DNA from: Bacillota bacterium
GTDB taxonomy: Bacteria; Bacillota; Limnochordia; Limnochordales; ZCTH02-B6
Assembly: GCA_003387805.1 (NCBI GenBank)
Contig: QGSR01000144.1
Location: 1-5,468, forward strand
Direction of reading: 5' to 3'
DNA: 5,468 nt
The notes beneath the pieces are model-generated. The model worked only from the letters and a program-made list of their open reading frames with translations, was not told where the DNA came from and searched no databases. This document shows, in pieces, positions 1 through 5,393 of the stretch; position 1 is the first letter of the stretch; each line of letters starts with the position of its first letter. The position numbers and the translations under genes were made by a program.

Positions 1-781
1 GCGTAAAGATCTCTACTTCCAGCGTGGAGTAGCGCGCGCCTCCCAGGGACAGCACGATGGGAAAGCTCATGAAACAGTAAATGAAGGCCAGGACCGCGCC
101 GCTCAAAATGCCCGGCGCGATGGCCGGCAGGGTCACGTCGCGAAACACCGCCAGCGGACCCGCCCCCAGCGTGCGGGCGCTTTCCTCCAACGCCGGATCC
201 AGCCGCTCCCAGGCGCCCTGTGTCATGCGGGCCACCAGCGGGCCGTTGTAAAACGCGTGGGCCAGCACGATGGCCCACAGCGTGTGCAGCACCCGCACCT
301 TAAACCCGAACAAGGCCTCCAGCGCCTCGTTGAACCAGCCGTTGACGCCGTACATGATCAGGAAGCCCAGCGCAACGGTGATGGCCGGCATGACGAAGGG
401 CACCATCATCAACGACGACACGAAAGATTTCCCGGGAAATGAGCGGTTGGCCAAAAGGTACCCCAAGGGAACGCCGATGACGACGCTCAAGCCGGCCGAC
501 AAAAACGCCTGCCAGGCGGTAAAGCGCAGCAGCCCCAAAATGTACGGGTCGCGCAGCAGCTCGAGGAAGCGCCCCGGGGAATAGGCCCCCGCGCCGGGCT
601 CCGGCCGGAACCCTTCCAAAAGGGCCGTGCCGACGGGCAAATAGAAAACGAGCACCAGCAGAACGGCCGCCGGCAGAAGCAGCAGCAGCGCCAGCAGACG
701 CCGCCGGTCCCAGCCGCTCCGGCCGCCCCCGATCAGGCCGCGCCTCAAGGCCCCACGTGTTGACGCCCCGTGTCTTGCCAC
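1..781 (-). CDS. thiP: Thiamine ABC transporter permease, ThiP-like (3' end outside window)
   Basis: This is an inner-membrane permease subunit that would form the channel for the substrate delivered by the adjacent ThiB-like protein. The 260 visible codons start with a basic stretch (residues 13-28), followed by a first membrane helix at about 29-50 (a leucine run ending VFYLP). Further hydrophobic segments lie at about 88-111, 121-145, 165-185 and 223-247. The ABC-permease EAA loop is visible at about 199-219, with EESA, G206 and the closing LP; in this family it docks on the ATPase. ThiP-type proteins carry two such halves in roughly 500 residues, so this looks like the first half. The GTG at 781 is the first usable start after an in-frame TGA at 793-791, but its ribosome site is weak; a TTG at 748 is an alternative. 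The gene begins 74 bases after thiB ends, so the two are probably cotranscribed, with an ATPase expected beyond the left edge. The thiamine assignment rests on thiB and the riboswitch, because iron and polyamine permeases look alike. Confidence 0.85.
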   Translation of the reverse strand, partial: MARHGASTRGALRRGLIGGGRSGWDRRRLLALLLLLPAAVLLVLVFYLPVGTALLEGFRPEPGAGAYSPGRFLELLRDPYILGLLRFTAWQAFLSAGLSVVIGVPLGYLLANRSFPGKSFVSSLMMVPFVMPAITVALGFLIMYGVNGWFNEALEALFGFKVRVLHTLWAIVLAHAFYNGPLVARMTQGAWERLDPALEESARTLGAGPLAVFRDVTLPAIAPGILSGAVLAFIYCFMSFPIVLSLGGARYSTLEVEIFT

Positions 782-855
782 GCGCTCATCTCATTTCGTC
801 CATGTTGGTGCCGGCATCCGGCCGCGGCCCGAGGCCGGCGGGCCGCCGCCACGTC

Positions 856-1929
856 TCACCGCAGCCCCGTCATCAGCCGCGCCCACTCGCGCAGCCAGCG
901 CTGCTCGTTTTCTTCAATAAGCCGGAGGTCCAGCTGTACCGGGTTCTCCGGAATGACCGCGTACTCCTCGAAGAAGTCCGGCAGCGGCGCCTCCGCATTG
1001 ACCGGGAACATCCAGTTGGTGGTCGGAATCAGGCTCTGCACTTCCTCCGACAGCACGTAGTCCACGAACCGGTGGGCCAGCTCGGGCACGTCGGTGCCGG
1101 AGACGATGCCCACCGCCTCAATCTGCCGATATGCCTGGCCCTGCGGCGTCAACACGCGGCTGTGGTCGCTGCCGGCAAAATAGACGCCGGCCGCGGTGTC
1201 GGTGGAATACGACACCATCATGGGCGCCTCGCCCGCCTGGTACAGGCTGTACGCGGCATCCCAACTGGCGGTCACCGTCAGCAGGCTAGGCGCGAGCCGC
1301 TCCCAGAACTCCAGGTAGCCCGGATCGCCGTACTCCGCGATGGTCCACATCAAAAACGCGTGGCCTGTCGAACCCGTCCGAGGGTCGATGGCGATGAGCC
1401 GCCCCCGGAAGCGCGGGTCCGTAAGGTCCTCCAGCGTCCTCGGCAGCTCGTCTTCGCTCAGAACCCGGCTGTCATAGATGATGGTGACGTAGCCGTGATC
1501 AAAGGGCACCACGTGGCCCGTCTCGTCAAAGTCCAGGTGCGCCGGGACTTTGGCCAGGTTGGGCAGCAGCGAGCGGTCCAGCGGCATGAACACCCCGTGG
1601 TCCAGGGCCCGGGGCAGCTGCGTGTCGCCCAGGCCCATGAGCACGTCGGCGTCGGAGCCGCCCGCGTGCAGCTCGGCGATGACGCGGGCCAGCGTCTCGC
1701 CGGCATCGCCGGGCGCGAGGAATACGACCTCCACGTCCGGATGCAGCGCCTCGAAGCCTTCCTTGATGGCCTGGGCCGGCCCGGCCGCGAACGAATCGTA
1801 CGTGTACACGACCAGACGCTGCTCCGCGGCCTGCGCGGCCTGCCCGCCCGCCAAAGCCGCGCCCGCGAGGGACAGCAGCACGGCGGCCAGCACCAGCAGA
1901 CGACGGGAACGAAGAACGGCGTGCAGCAT
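856..1929 (-). CDS. thiB: Thiamine ABC transporter substrate-binding protein, ThiB/TbpA-like
   Basis: This is an extracytoplasmic binding protein that captures thiamine or its phosphates and hands them to the neighbouring permease. The 357 residues start with a Sec signal peptide: basic residues R7-R10, a hydrophobic core at 11-26, and likely cleavage after ALA (27) or AQA (34). Family landmarks follow: VYTYDSF at 41-47, a DVLMGL segment at 95-100, PFDHGY at 142-147 followed by a YD turn, DPRT at 182-185, SYSTD at 240-244, and a late NWMFPVN segment. Aromatic residues in these places line the thiamine pocket in the E. coli homologue. The ATG is well supported by GGGAGG at 1944-1939 with nine bases between. 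The leader carries a TPP riboswitch, which strongly supports thiamine as ligand. No cysteine lipobox is visible at the signal peptide, which is unexpected if the host has a single membrane. An iron-binding or other related binding protein is less likely given the leader. Confidence 0.93.
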   Translation of the reverse strand: MLHAVLRSRRLLVLAAVLLSLAGAALAGGQAAQAAEQRLVVYTYDSFAAGPAQAIKEGFEALHPDVEVVFLAPGDAGETLARVIAELHAGGSDADVLMGLGDTQLPRALDHGVFMPLDRSLLPNLAKVPAHLDFDETGHVVPFDHGYVTIIYDSRVLSEDELPRTLEDLTDPRFRGRLIAIDPRTGSTGHAFLMWTIAEYGDPGYLEFWERLAPSLLTVTASWDAAYSLYQAGEAPMMVSYSTDTAAGVYFAGSDHSRVLTPQGQAYRQIEAVGIVSGTDVPELAHRFVDYVLSEEVQSLIPTTNWMFPVNAEAPLPDFFEEYAVIPENPVQLDLRLIEENEQRWLREWARLMTGLR

Positions 1930-1963
1930 AAAAAAGAACCTCCCACCAAAGTGATAGAGGTTC
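1930..1963 (-). terminator. Riboswitch-controlled intrinsic terminator directly before thiB
   Basis: The minus-strand RNA forms GAACCUC (1963-1957) pairing with GAGGUUC (1942-1936). An upper stem of UCAC (1954-1951) with GUGG (1946-1943) closes a UUUG loop, with UA bulged at 1956-1955. Six uridines at 1935-1930 follow immediately, and the next three bases are the thiB ATG. This has the form of a rho-independent terminator and is the likely expression platform of the TPP riboswitch upstream. When TPP is bound the hairpin should form and stop transcription at the start codon. It should also limit read-through from the upstream dinB gene, which lies on the same strand. Confidence 0.82.
1939..1944 (-). 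promoter_or_regulatory. Ribosome binding site of thiB, inside the terminator hairpin
   Basis: GGGAGG lies nine bases upstream of the thiB ATG at 1929 and fixes that start. The same bases form part of the 3' arm of the leader terminator, so the hairpin would both stop transcription and hide the ribosome site. The occlusion is an inference from base pairing. Confidence 0.85.
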
Positions 1964-1989
1964 CGTGACGGGGAAATCGAGATACAGAG

Positions 1990-2019
1990 CTAGACGTGTC
2001 CGGAGTCAGACGTGTCTAG
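1990..2019 (-). promoter_or_regulatory. 30-base leader hairpin between TPP aptamer and terminator
   Basis: The outer arms CUAGAC (2019-2014) and GUCUAG (1995-1990) pair perfectly. A symmetrical AC/AC internal loop follows, then GUCUG with CGGAC (five pairs including one G-U) closing an ACUC loop. The octamer ACACGTCT occurs twice in it as a direct repeat. It begins five bases after the aptamer closing helix and has no U-tract, so it is not itself a terminator. A plausible role is a structural spacer that brings together the two arms of an antiterminator; that role is inferred, while the pairing is read directly. Confidence 0.6.
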
Positions 2020-2023
2020 AACC

Positions 2024-2113
2024 AACTCTCCCTACGCCGGCATTACCCGGAGCAGGTTCGAAGGGTCGGTGGCCTGCGCCACCCTCTCAGCCCGTCACGA
2101 GCTCCCCTGAGTT
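2024..2113 (-). promoter_or_regulatory. TPP riboswitch aptamer (thi box)
   Basis: The RNA senses thiamine pyrophosphate and controls the thiB operon. All landmark parts are present in order on the minus strand. P1 is AACUC (2113-2109) with GAGUU (2028-2024). P2 starts with AGGGG (2108-2104). P3 is AGCUC-GUGAC-GGGCU. Then come the invariant CUGAGA, an extra hairpin GGUGGC-GCAG-GCCACC, the conserved ACCCUU..GAACCUG core, the P5 stem around GGGUAAUGCC, and the closing GCGUAGGGA. The core segments match the family consensus with no missing element. TPP binding normally represses the downstream gene, here through the terminator at 1930-1963. The predicted transcript starts almost exactly at the aptamer's 5' edge. 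Confidence 0.97.
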
Positions 2114-2121
2114 TCGCCTTC

Positions 2122-2150
2122 AGTCTATCAGACCCCGGCGCCGCCGTCAA
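2122..2150 (-). promoter_or_regulatory. Probable housekeeping promoter of the thi operon
   Basis: TTGACG (2150-2145) and TAGACT (2127-2122) are separated by exactly 17 bases, a good fit to a primary-sigma promoter: five of six at -35 and four of six at -10. Transcription would start near 2115, just before the first base of the TPP aptamer. That spacing is strong supporting context. It lies in the 133 bases between the dinB stop and the aptamer, giving the thi genes their own promoter independent of dinB. Confidence 0.75.
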
Positions 2151-2246
2151 ACGAGCCGGACGCCGTCGCCCGTTCCCCGCCGCCGGAGGCCGCCCGGCCC
2201 CGCCCGCGACGTCATCAGCCGTCCCGCTCTGTTCCCGGGCCGTCCG

Positions 2247-3428
2247 TCACAGCTCCCGGCCCCGCCGCACCACCCGGCCGCCCAGCTTGGCGTTGATGGC
2301 GTCCAGCACGTCCGAGAGCCGATCCTCTCGCTTTCCGAACAGCGACGTCTGCGCCGCGTGCTGCAGCCCGGACGCGTACACGCCCAGCAGCCGCAGCGGC
2401 CGGCGCAGCCGGAACTCGTCCAAAAGCCGCGCCGCTTCCCGGTACAGCGTGTCGTCGTCCCGGAACGGCTCGGCCAGCGTGCGGCTCTTGGTGTGCGTCT
2501 CGAAATCCGGGTAGCGGATTTTGACGGTGACGGTGCGAGCGAAGACACCCTCCTTGCGCAGCCGCCAGCCCACGTTGGCCGCCAGGCGGGCCAGCACCGC
2601 CCGCAGCTCCGGCCCGTCGGGCACGTCCTCTTCAAACGTCGTCTCCCGCCCGATGGATTTGGCCTCGATATCCGGCTCTACCGGGCGCTCGTCGCGCCCG
2701 AAGGCCAGCGCCTGCACGTGGGCCGCCAGCCGCGGGCCCACCACTTGCGCCAGCTGCGACAGCGGCCGCTCCCGCACGTCCCGCACCGTGTGCACGCCGA
2801 TGCTTTTCAGCCGCGCCGCGGTCTTCGGGCCCACGCCCCAGAGGGCCTCCACGGGCAGCGGCGTCAAGAACGCGTCCACGTCCGCGGCCGGGACGATGAC
2901 GAGCCCGTCGGGCTTCTCCCGATCCGAGGCCAGCTTGGCGATGAATTTGTTGGGAGCGATGCCCACCGACCCGGTCAGGCTCGTCGCTTCGAAGATGCGC
3001 CGTTTCAGCTCCAGGCCCATGTGCCGCGCGTCTTCATAGAAGTGTTCGGTACCGGTCATGTCCAGGAACGCTTCGTCGATGGACAGCGGCTCCACCAGCG
3101 GGCTGAACGTCTCCAGCACCTCGAAAATCCGGCGGCTCACTTCCTCGTAGCGGGCCATGCGCGGCGGCACGAAAATCGCGTGGGGGCACAGCTGCACGGC
3201 CCGCTGAATCGGCATGGCCGAGCGGATGCCGTACTTTCGCGCCTCATAGGAAGCCGTGGACACCACGCCGCGGCGGCTGTCCCGCCGGCCGCCCACCACC
3301 AGCGGTTTCCCGCGGTACTCGGGATGGTCCAGCACTTCCACTTGCGCGAAAAACGCGTCCATGTCGATGTGAACGATGGTTCTTTTGCCGAAGGAGACGC
3401 CCCAGGTGCGGCTGCGCACGGCATTCAC
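2247..3428 (-). CDS. dinB: DNA polymerase IV (Y-family translesion polymerase)
   Basis: This is an error-prone polymerase that copies past damaged template bases and acts at stalled forks through the sliding clamp. Counted from the GTG at 3428 (393 residues), the palm motif IDMDAFFAQVE starts at residue 21, with the metal ligand D22 and a steric-gate phenylalanine at 27. VVSTASYEARKYG (about 55-67) is the finger signature. SIDEAFLD at 116-123 gives catalytic D118 and E119. The GVGPKTAARLKSIGV helix-hairpin-helix follows, then the little-finger domain with SIGRETTFEED. The C-terminal QTSLF at about 360-364 is a clamp-binding motif of the QLxLF type. Length and domain order are normal. The reading frame stays open to a TTG at 3470, but no upstream start has a convincing ribosome site; GTG 3428 and GTG 3419 are both plausible. 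A GAAC-N4-GTTC motif lies at 3371-3382 within the early codons. Confidence 0.96.
   Translation of the reverse strand: MNAVRSRTWGVSFGKRTIVHIDMDAFFAQVEVLDHPEYRGKPLVVGGRRDSRRGVVSTASYEARKYGIRSAMPIQRAVQLCPHAIFVPPRMARYEEVSRRIFEVLETFSPLVEPLSIDEAFLDMTGTEHFYEDARHMGLELKRRIFEATSLTGSVGIAPNKFIAKLASDREKPDGLVIVPAADVDAFLTPLPVEALWGVGPKTAARLKSIGVHTVRDVRERPLSQLAQVVGPRLAAHVQALAFGRDERPVEPDIEAKSIGRETTFEEDVPDGPELRAVLARLAANVGWRLRKEGVFARTVTVKIRYPDFETHTKSRTLAEPFRDDDTLYREAARLLDEFRLRRPLRLLGVYASGLQHAAQTSLFGKREDRLSDVLDAINAKLGGRVVRRGREL
3371..3382. promoter_or_regulatory. LexA-like GAAC-N4-GTTC palindrome in the 5' end of dinB
   Basis: The twelve bases read GAAC-GATG-GTTC and match the core of the LexA operator of Gram-positive bacteria. 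They lie in the early dinB codons (Arg-Thr-Ile-Val), roughly 110 bases downstream of the candidate promoter at 3499-3507. An intragenic operator could act as a roadblock. However, the bases are also largely dictated by the conserved protein motif, so chance is a real alternative. Confidence 0.35.
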
Positions 3429-3498
3429 CCGCCCGCTTGTCCAAAGGCCCGGCCGCTCGGGCCGGAGCAATGCACGCCGTCATCGTGCTCTCAAGTAA

Positions 3499-3507
3499 AG
3501 TATATCA
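3499..3507 (-). promoter_or_regulatory. Possible extended -10 promoter for dinB
   Basis: TGATATACT on the minus strand fits an extended -10 element (TGn plus TATACT). It sits in an AT-rich patch (3491-3510) that stands out in the otherwise GC-rich 126 bases between dinB and the hydrolase gene. No good -35 hexamer is seen 16-18 bases upstream. Transcription would start near 3492, leaving a leader of about 64 bases before GTG 3428. Confidence 0.4.
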
Positions 3508-3609
3508 GTGAAGCAAGTCCGTGCACGACGGCGGGTGCCGGGCATGACGTGACGTCCAGGGCGGACGCCGGCCGCACCATGCCGGGCGCCTGCGGCTGGG
3601 CCTGCCGCT

Positions 3610-4572
3610 CTATGGGGCGATGCCCAGCGACTCCCGGAAAAACTCGATGACCCGCTGATCGTACGCCGCCGGGTCGGCCGAGCGGGCGCCTACGTGCCGG
3701 TCGCTCCGCACAATCCACAGCTCCGTGCGGCCCGGACGCCCCGCGGCCGCCAGCCGCCGGCTCTCGTCGGCGGGAATGGCCGTATCGCCGTCGGTATGGA
3801 TGAGCAGCACCGGCTGCGGCATGCCGGGGATAACCGCCACGGGGCTCACCTGGTCCACGTCCAGGTCGATGAGCGGCGGCAGCAGCGCCATGATGGTCCA
3901 CGTGAAGGGCACGTTGGGCAAGCCCGTCCAGACGGGCATGTTCACTTGCAGGTACGAGCGCAGGTCGCTGAAGGGACTGTCGGCCACCACCGCGCCGATG
4001 GCCGGCTCCTGCGACGCCGCCATGATGGAGGTGACCGCGCCCATCGAAAAGCCGATGATGCCGATGCGCTGCGCCTGCGCGGGCCGCTCTCGCCGCAGCC
4101 ACTGCACCGCGCCGAAGACGTCCTTTACCTCGTGGTAACCTAGGGTCGTGACGCTGCCGCCGGACTCGCCGTGGTTGCGGAAGTCGAACATGAGGACGTT
4201 GAAGCCGGCGCTGACGAAGGAGCGGGCCAGCTCCAGGGCCGGCACGCCCGGCTCCAGCCGGTTGCCCCGAAAGCCGTGGGCGAAAATGATGGTGGCGGCT
4301 TCCGGCCCCTCCTGCCCGGCACCGGGCAGGAACCAGCCGCGCAGAACGATGCCGTCCGGGGCGGCAAACTCCACCGCCTCAAACGCCAAACCCAGCTCCG
4401 CCGGCGTCCGGTCTACGGGCTTCGGGTCCGCATGGGACAAGTTCCACCCGACATAAACCGACACGCCGACGACGCCCAGCACAAGAAGCAGTACCAGCGC
4501 CGCCGCCCAGCGCCACAGCCCGCCCCGCCGGCGACGGGCAAACATCCCCGGCCTGGCCGTCCGACTCCTCAC
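3610..4572 (-). CDS. Membrane-anchored alpha/beta hydrolase (serine hydrolase), substrate unknown
   Basis: This is a serine hydrolase of the alpha/beta fold, probably an esterase, acyl hydrolase or peptidase held on the outer face of the membrane. Counted from GTG 4572 (320 residues), a basic patch RRRR (13-16) precedes one membrane helix at about 22-43, giving a signal-anchor topology. The catalytic domain shows HGFRGN at 99-104 (oxyanion region), FDFRNHGESGG at 129-139, and the nucleophile elbow GFSMG at 174-178 with Ser176. The likely acid is Asp263 in HTDGDTAIP, and the likely base is His293 near the end. All triad members are present. The start at 4572 is preferred because GGGGTGA lies eight bases upstream (4587-4581); GTG 4584 and ATG 4545 are alternatives. 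The frame stays open further upstream, but without a ribosome site and into the divergent sigma promoter. The gene points away from the sigma-factor gene; no promoter was recognised for it. Confidence 0.85.
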   Translation of the reverse strand: MRSRTARPGMFARRRRGGLWRWAAALVLLLVLGVVGVSVYVGWNLSHADPKPVDRTPAELGLAFEAVEFAAPDGIVLRGWFLPGAGQEGPEAATIIFAHGFRGNRLEPGVPALELARSFVSAGFNVLMFDFRNHGESGGSVTTLGYHEVKDVFGAVQWLRRERPAQAQRIGIIGFSMGAVTSIMAASQEPAIGAVVADSPFSDLRSYLQVNMPVWTGLPNVPFTWTIMALLPPLIDLDVDQVSPVAVIPGMPQPVLLIHTDGDTAIPADESRRLAAAGRPGRTELWIVRSDRHVGARSADPAAYDQRVIEFFRESLGIAP

Positions 4573-4732
4573 GACCCGTTTCACCCCGTTGACAAGAAGT
4601 TCCGGCGCCCTGCGCCGCCCTATGCTTCGCCCTTGATCCACAAAATACCTGTCACCGCCGGGCCGCGGGCCAAGGCGCCGAAAACCGCGGGCTTGCCAAG
4701 GAAAAGGGATCCGCCGTCCTCGAATTTCAGAG

Positions 4733-4759
4733 TGAAACTTTTTCCGCGCTTTGTGTGTA
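4733..4759 (+). promoter_or_regulatory. Probable ECF-type (SigW-like) promoter of the sigma gene
   Basis: TGAAAC at 4733-4738, followed by five T, is separated by 17 bases from TGTA at 4756-4759. SigW-type promoters have TGAAAC with a T-rich block, a spacer of 16-17 bases and CGTA, so the -35 matches fully and the -10 in three of four bases. Transcription would begin near 4766, which argues against GTG 4755 as the sigma start. The sigma factor probably reads this promoter itself, the usual autoregulation in the family; that step is inferred. Confidence 0.55.
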
Positions 4760-4789
4760 TTACTTTGTGAACACGGAAACCGAGCCGAC

Positions 4790-4794
4790 AGGAG
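4790..4794 (+). promoter_or_regulatory. Ribosome binding site of the sigma gene
   Basis: AGGAG lies 11 bases before the TTG at 4806. The spacing is slightly long, but it is the only good site between the predicted transcript start and the conserved region 2 of the protein, and it decides the chosen start. Confidence 0.55.
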
Positions 4795-4805
4795 CGACAC
4801 GGCGG

Positions 4806-5393
4806 TTGCGCAGCGACACGTACACGGACGAACAAATCATTCGCCTCTGTCAGCAAGGGCGCCAGGAAGGCTTTTCGCAGCTGCTGCAAACGTACCAGGA
4901 CCGCGTCTACCGCCGGGCGTACAGCTTCCTGCGCAATCGTGAAGACGCGCTGGACGCGACCCAGGACGTCTTTCTGCGGGTTCTGAACGCCGTCGGCCAC
5001 TTCCGCGCGGGTGAGCCCATCTGGCCGTGGCTGCGGAAAATAACCACCAACACGTGCCTGAACAAGATGCGGGCCGCCGGCGGCCGGCCGCCGACGGTGC
5101 CTCTGGAGGAAGCCCGGGACAACCCGCACCCCCGGGGCGGCCGGGGCGACCCGCAGCGAGAGGCGGAGCTGGCATGGGACCGGCGCCGCCTGGCCGAGGC
5201 GCTGGCGCAGCTGCCGCCGCTGCAGCGCATGGTCGTCGTCCTGCGCCACGAGGAACAGCTGACGTACGACGAAATCGCCCGCGTCACCCGGCTGCCCCTG
5301 GGCACGGTGAAAACGCACCTGTTCCGGGCCCGGCAGCGGCTGCGGCGGCGCCCGCATCCACGTGTCCGGCATGATCGTCATCAAGGGCGATGA
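4806..5393 (+). CDS. RNA polymerase sigma factor, ECF / sigma-70 family (SigW-like)
   Basis: This is an alternative sigma factor that directs RNA polymerase to a stress or envelope regulon. From TTG 4806 it has 195 residues, normal for an ECF factor. Region 2 spans about 20-90, with FSQLLQTYQDRVYRRAYSFL, then EDALDATQDVFLRV (the core-binding and -10 recognition helix) and the PWLRKITTNTCLNKMR stretch. A proline- and glycine-rich linker spans about 92-125. Region 4 spans about 130-182, with LPPLQRMVVVLRHEEQLTYDEIA and GTVKTHLFRARQRLRR, the -35 recognition helix-turn-helix. The last 13 residues, after RLRRR, look unlike a conserved tail. The frame is open back to GTG 4755 but that codon overlaps the -10 element, so TTG 4806 with AGGAG is preferred. 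No anti-sigma gene of the zinc-finger type is visible, although the next frame begins before this stop. Confidence 0.9.
   Translation: MRSDTYTDEQIIRLCQQGRQEGFSQLLQTYQDRVYRRAYSFLRNREDALDATQDVFLRVLNAVGHFRAGEPIWPWLRKITTNTCLNKMRAAGGRPPTVPLEEARDNPHPRGGRGDPQREAELAWDRRRLAEALAQLPPLQRMVVVLRHEEQLTYDEIARVTRLPLGTVKTHLFRARQRLRRRPHPRVRHDRHQGR

Noticed and set aside
757..1968. A 403-codon open frame on the plus strand opposite thiB
   Set aside because: It is antisense to a convincingly identified thiB and its leader, and its translation has no recognisable domain.
3551..3569. Seven-base-pair hairpin (one G-U) after the hydrolase gene, possible terminator
   Set aside because: There is no T-tract after it on the minus strand, and GC-rich DNA makes such stems common.
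1965..3650. A long open frame of 561 codons on the plus strand
   Set aside because: It runs antisense through the TPP riboswitch and the whole dinB gene. Its product is an arginine-, proline- and histidine-rich low-complexity sequence, the usual shadow of GC-rich coding DNA.
4589..4594. TTGACA on the plus strand, perfect -35 hexamer
   Set aside because: No acceptable -10 hexamer lies 16-18 bases downstream, and it is more than 200 bases before the sigma start, next to the hydrolase start.
4603..4617. CGGCGC-CCT-GCGCCG hairpin between the divergent genes
   Set aside because: The stem is perfect, but it has a three-base loop, no T-tract and no associated element; likely incidental to high GC.
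4755..4769. GTG codons at 4755 and 4767 as sigma-factor starts
   Set aside because: Neither has a ribosome site, and they overlap or directly follow the probable -10 element, so TTG 4806 with AGGAG is preferred.
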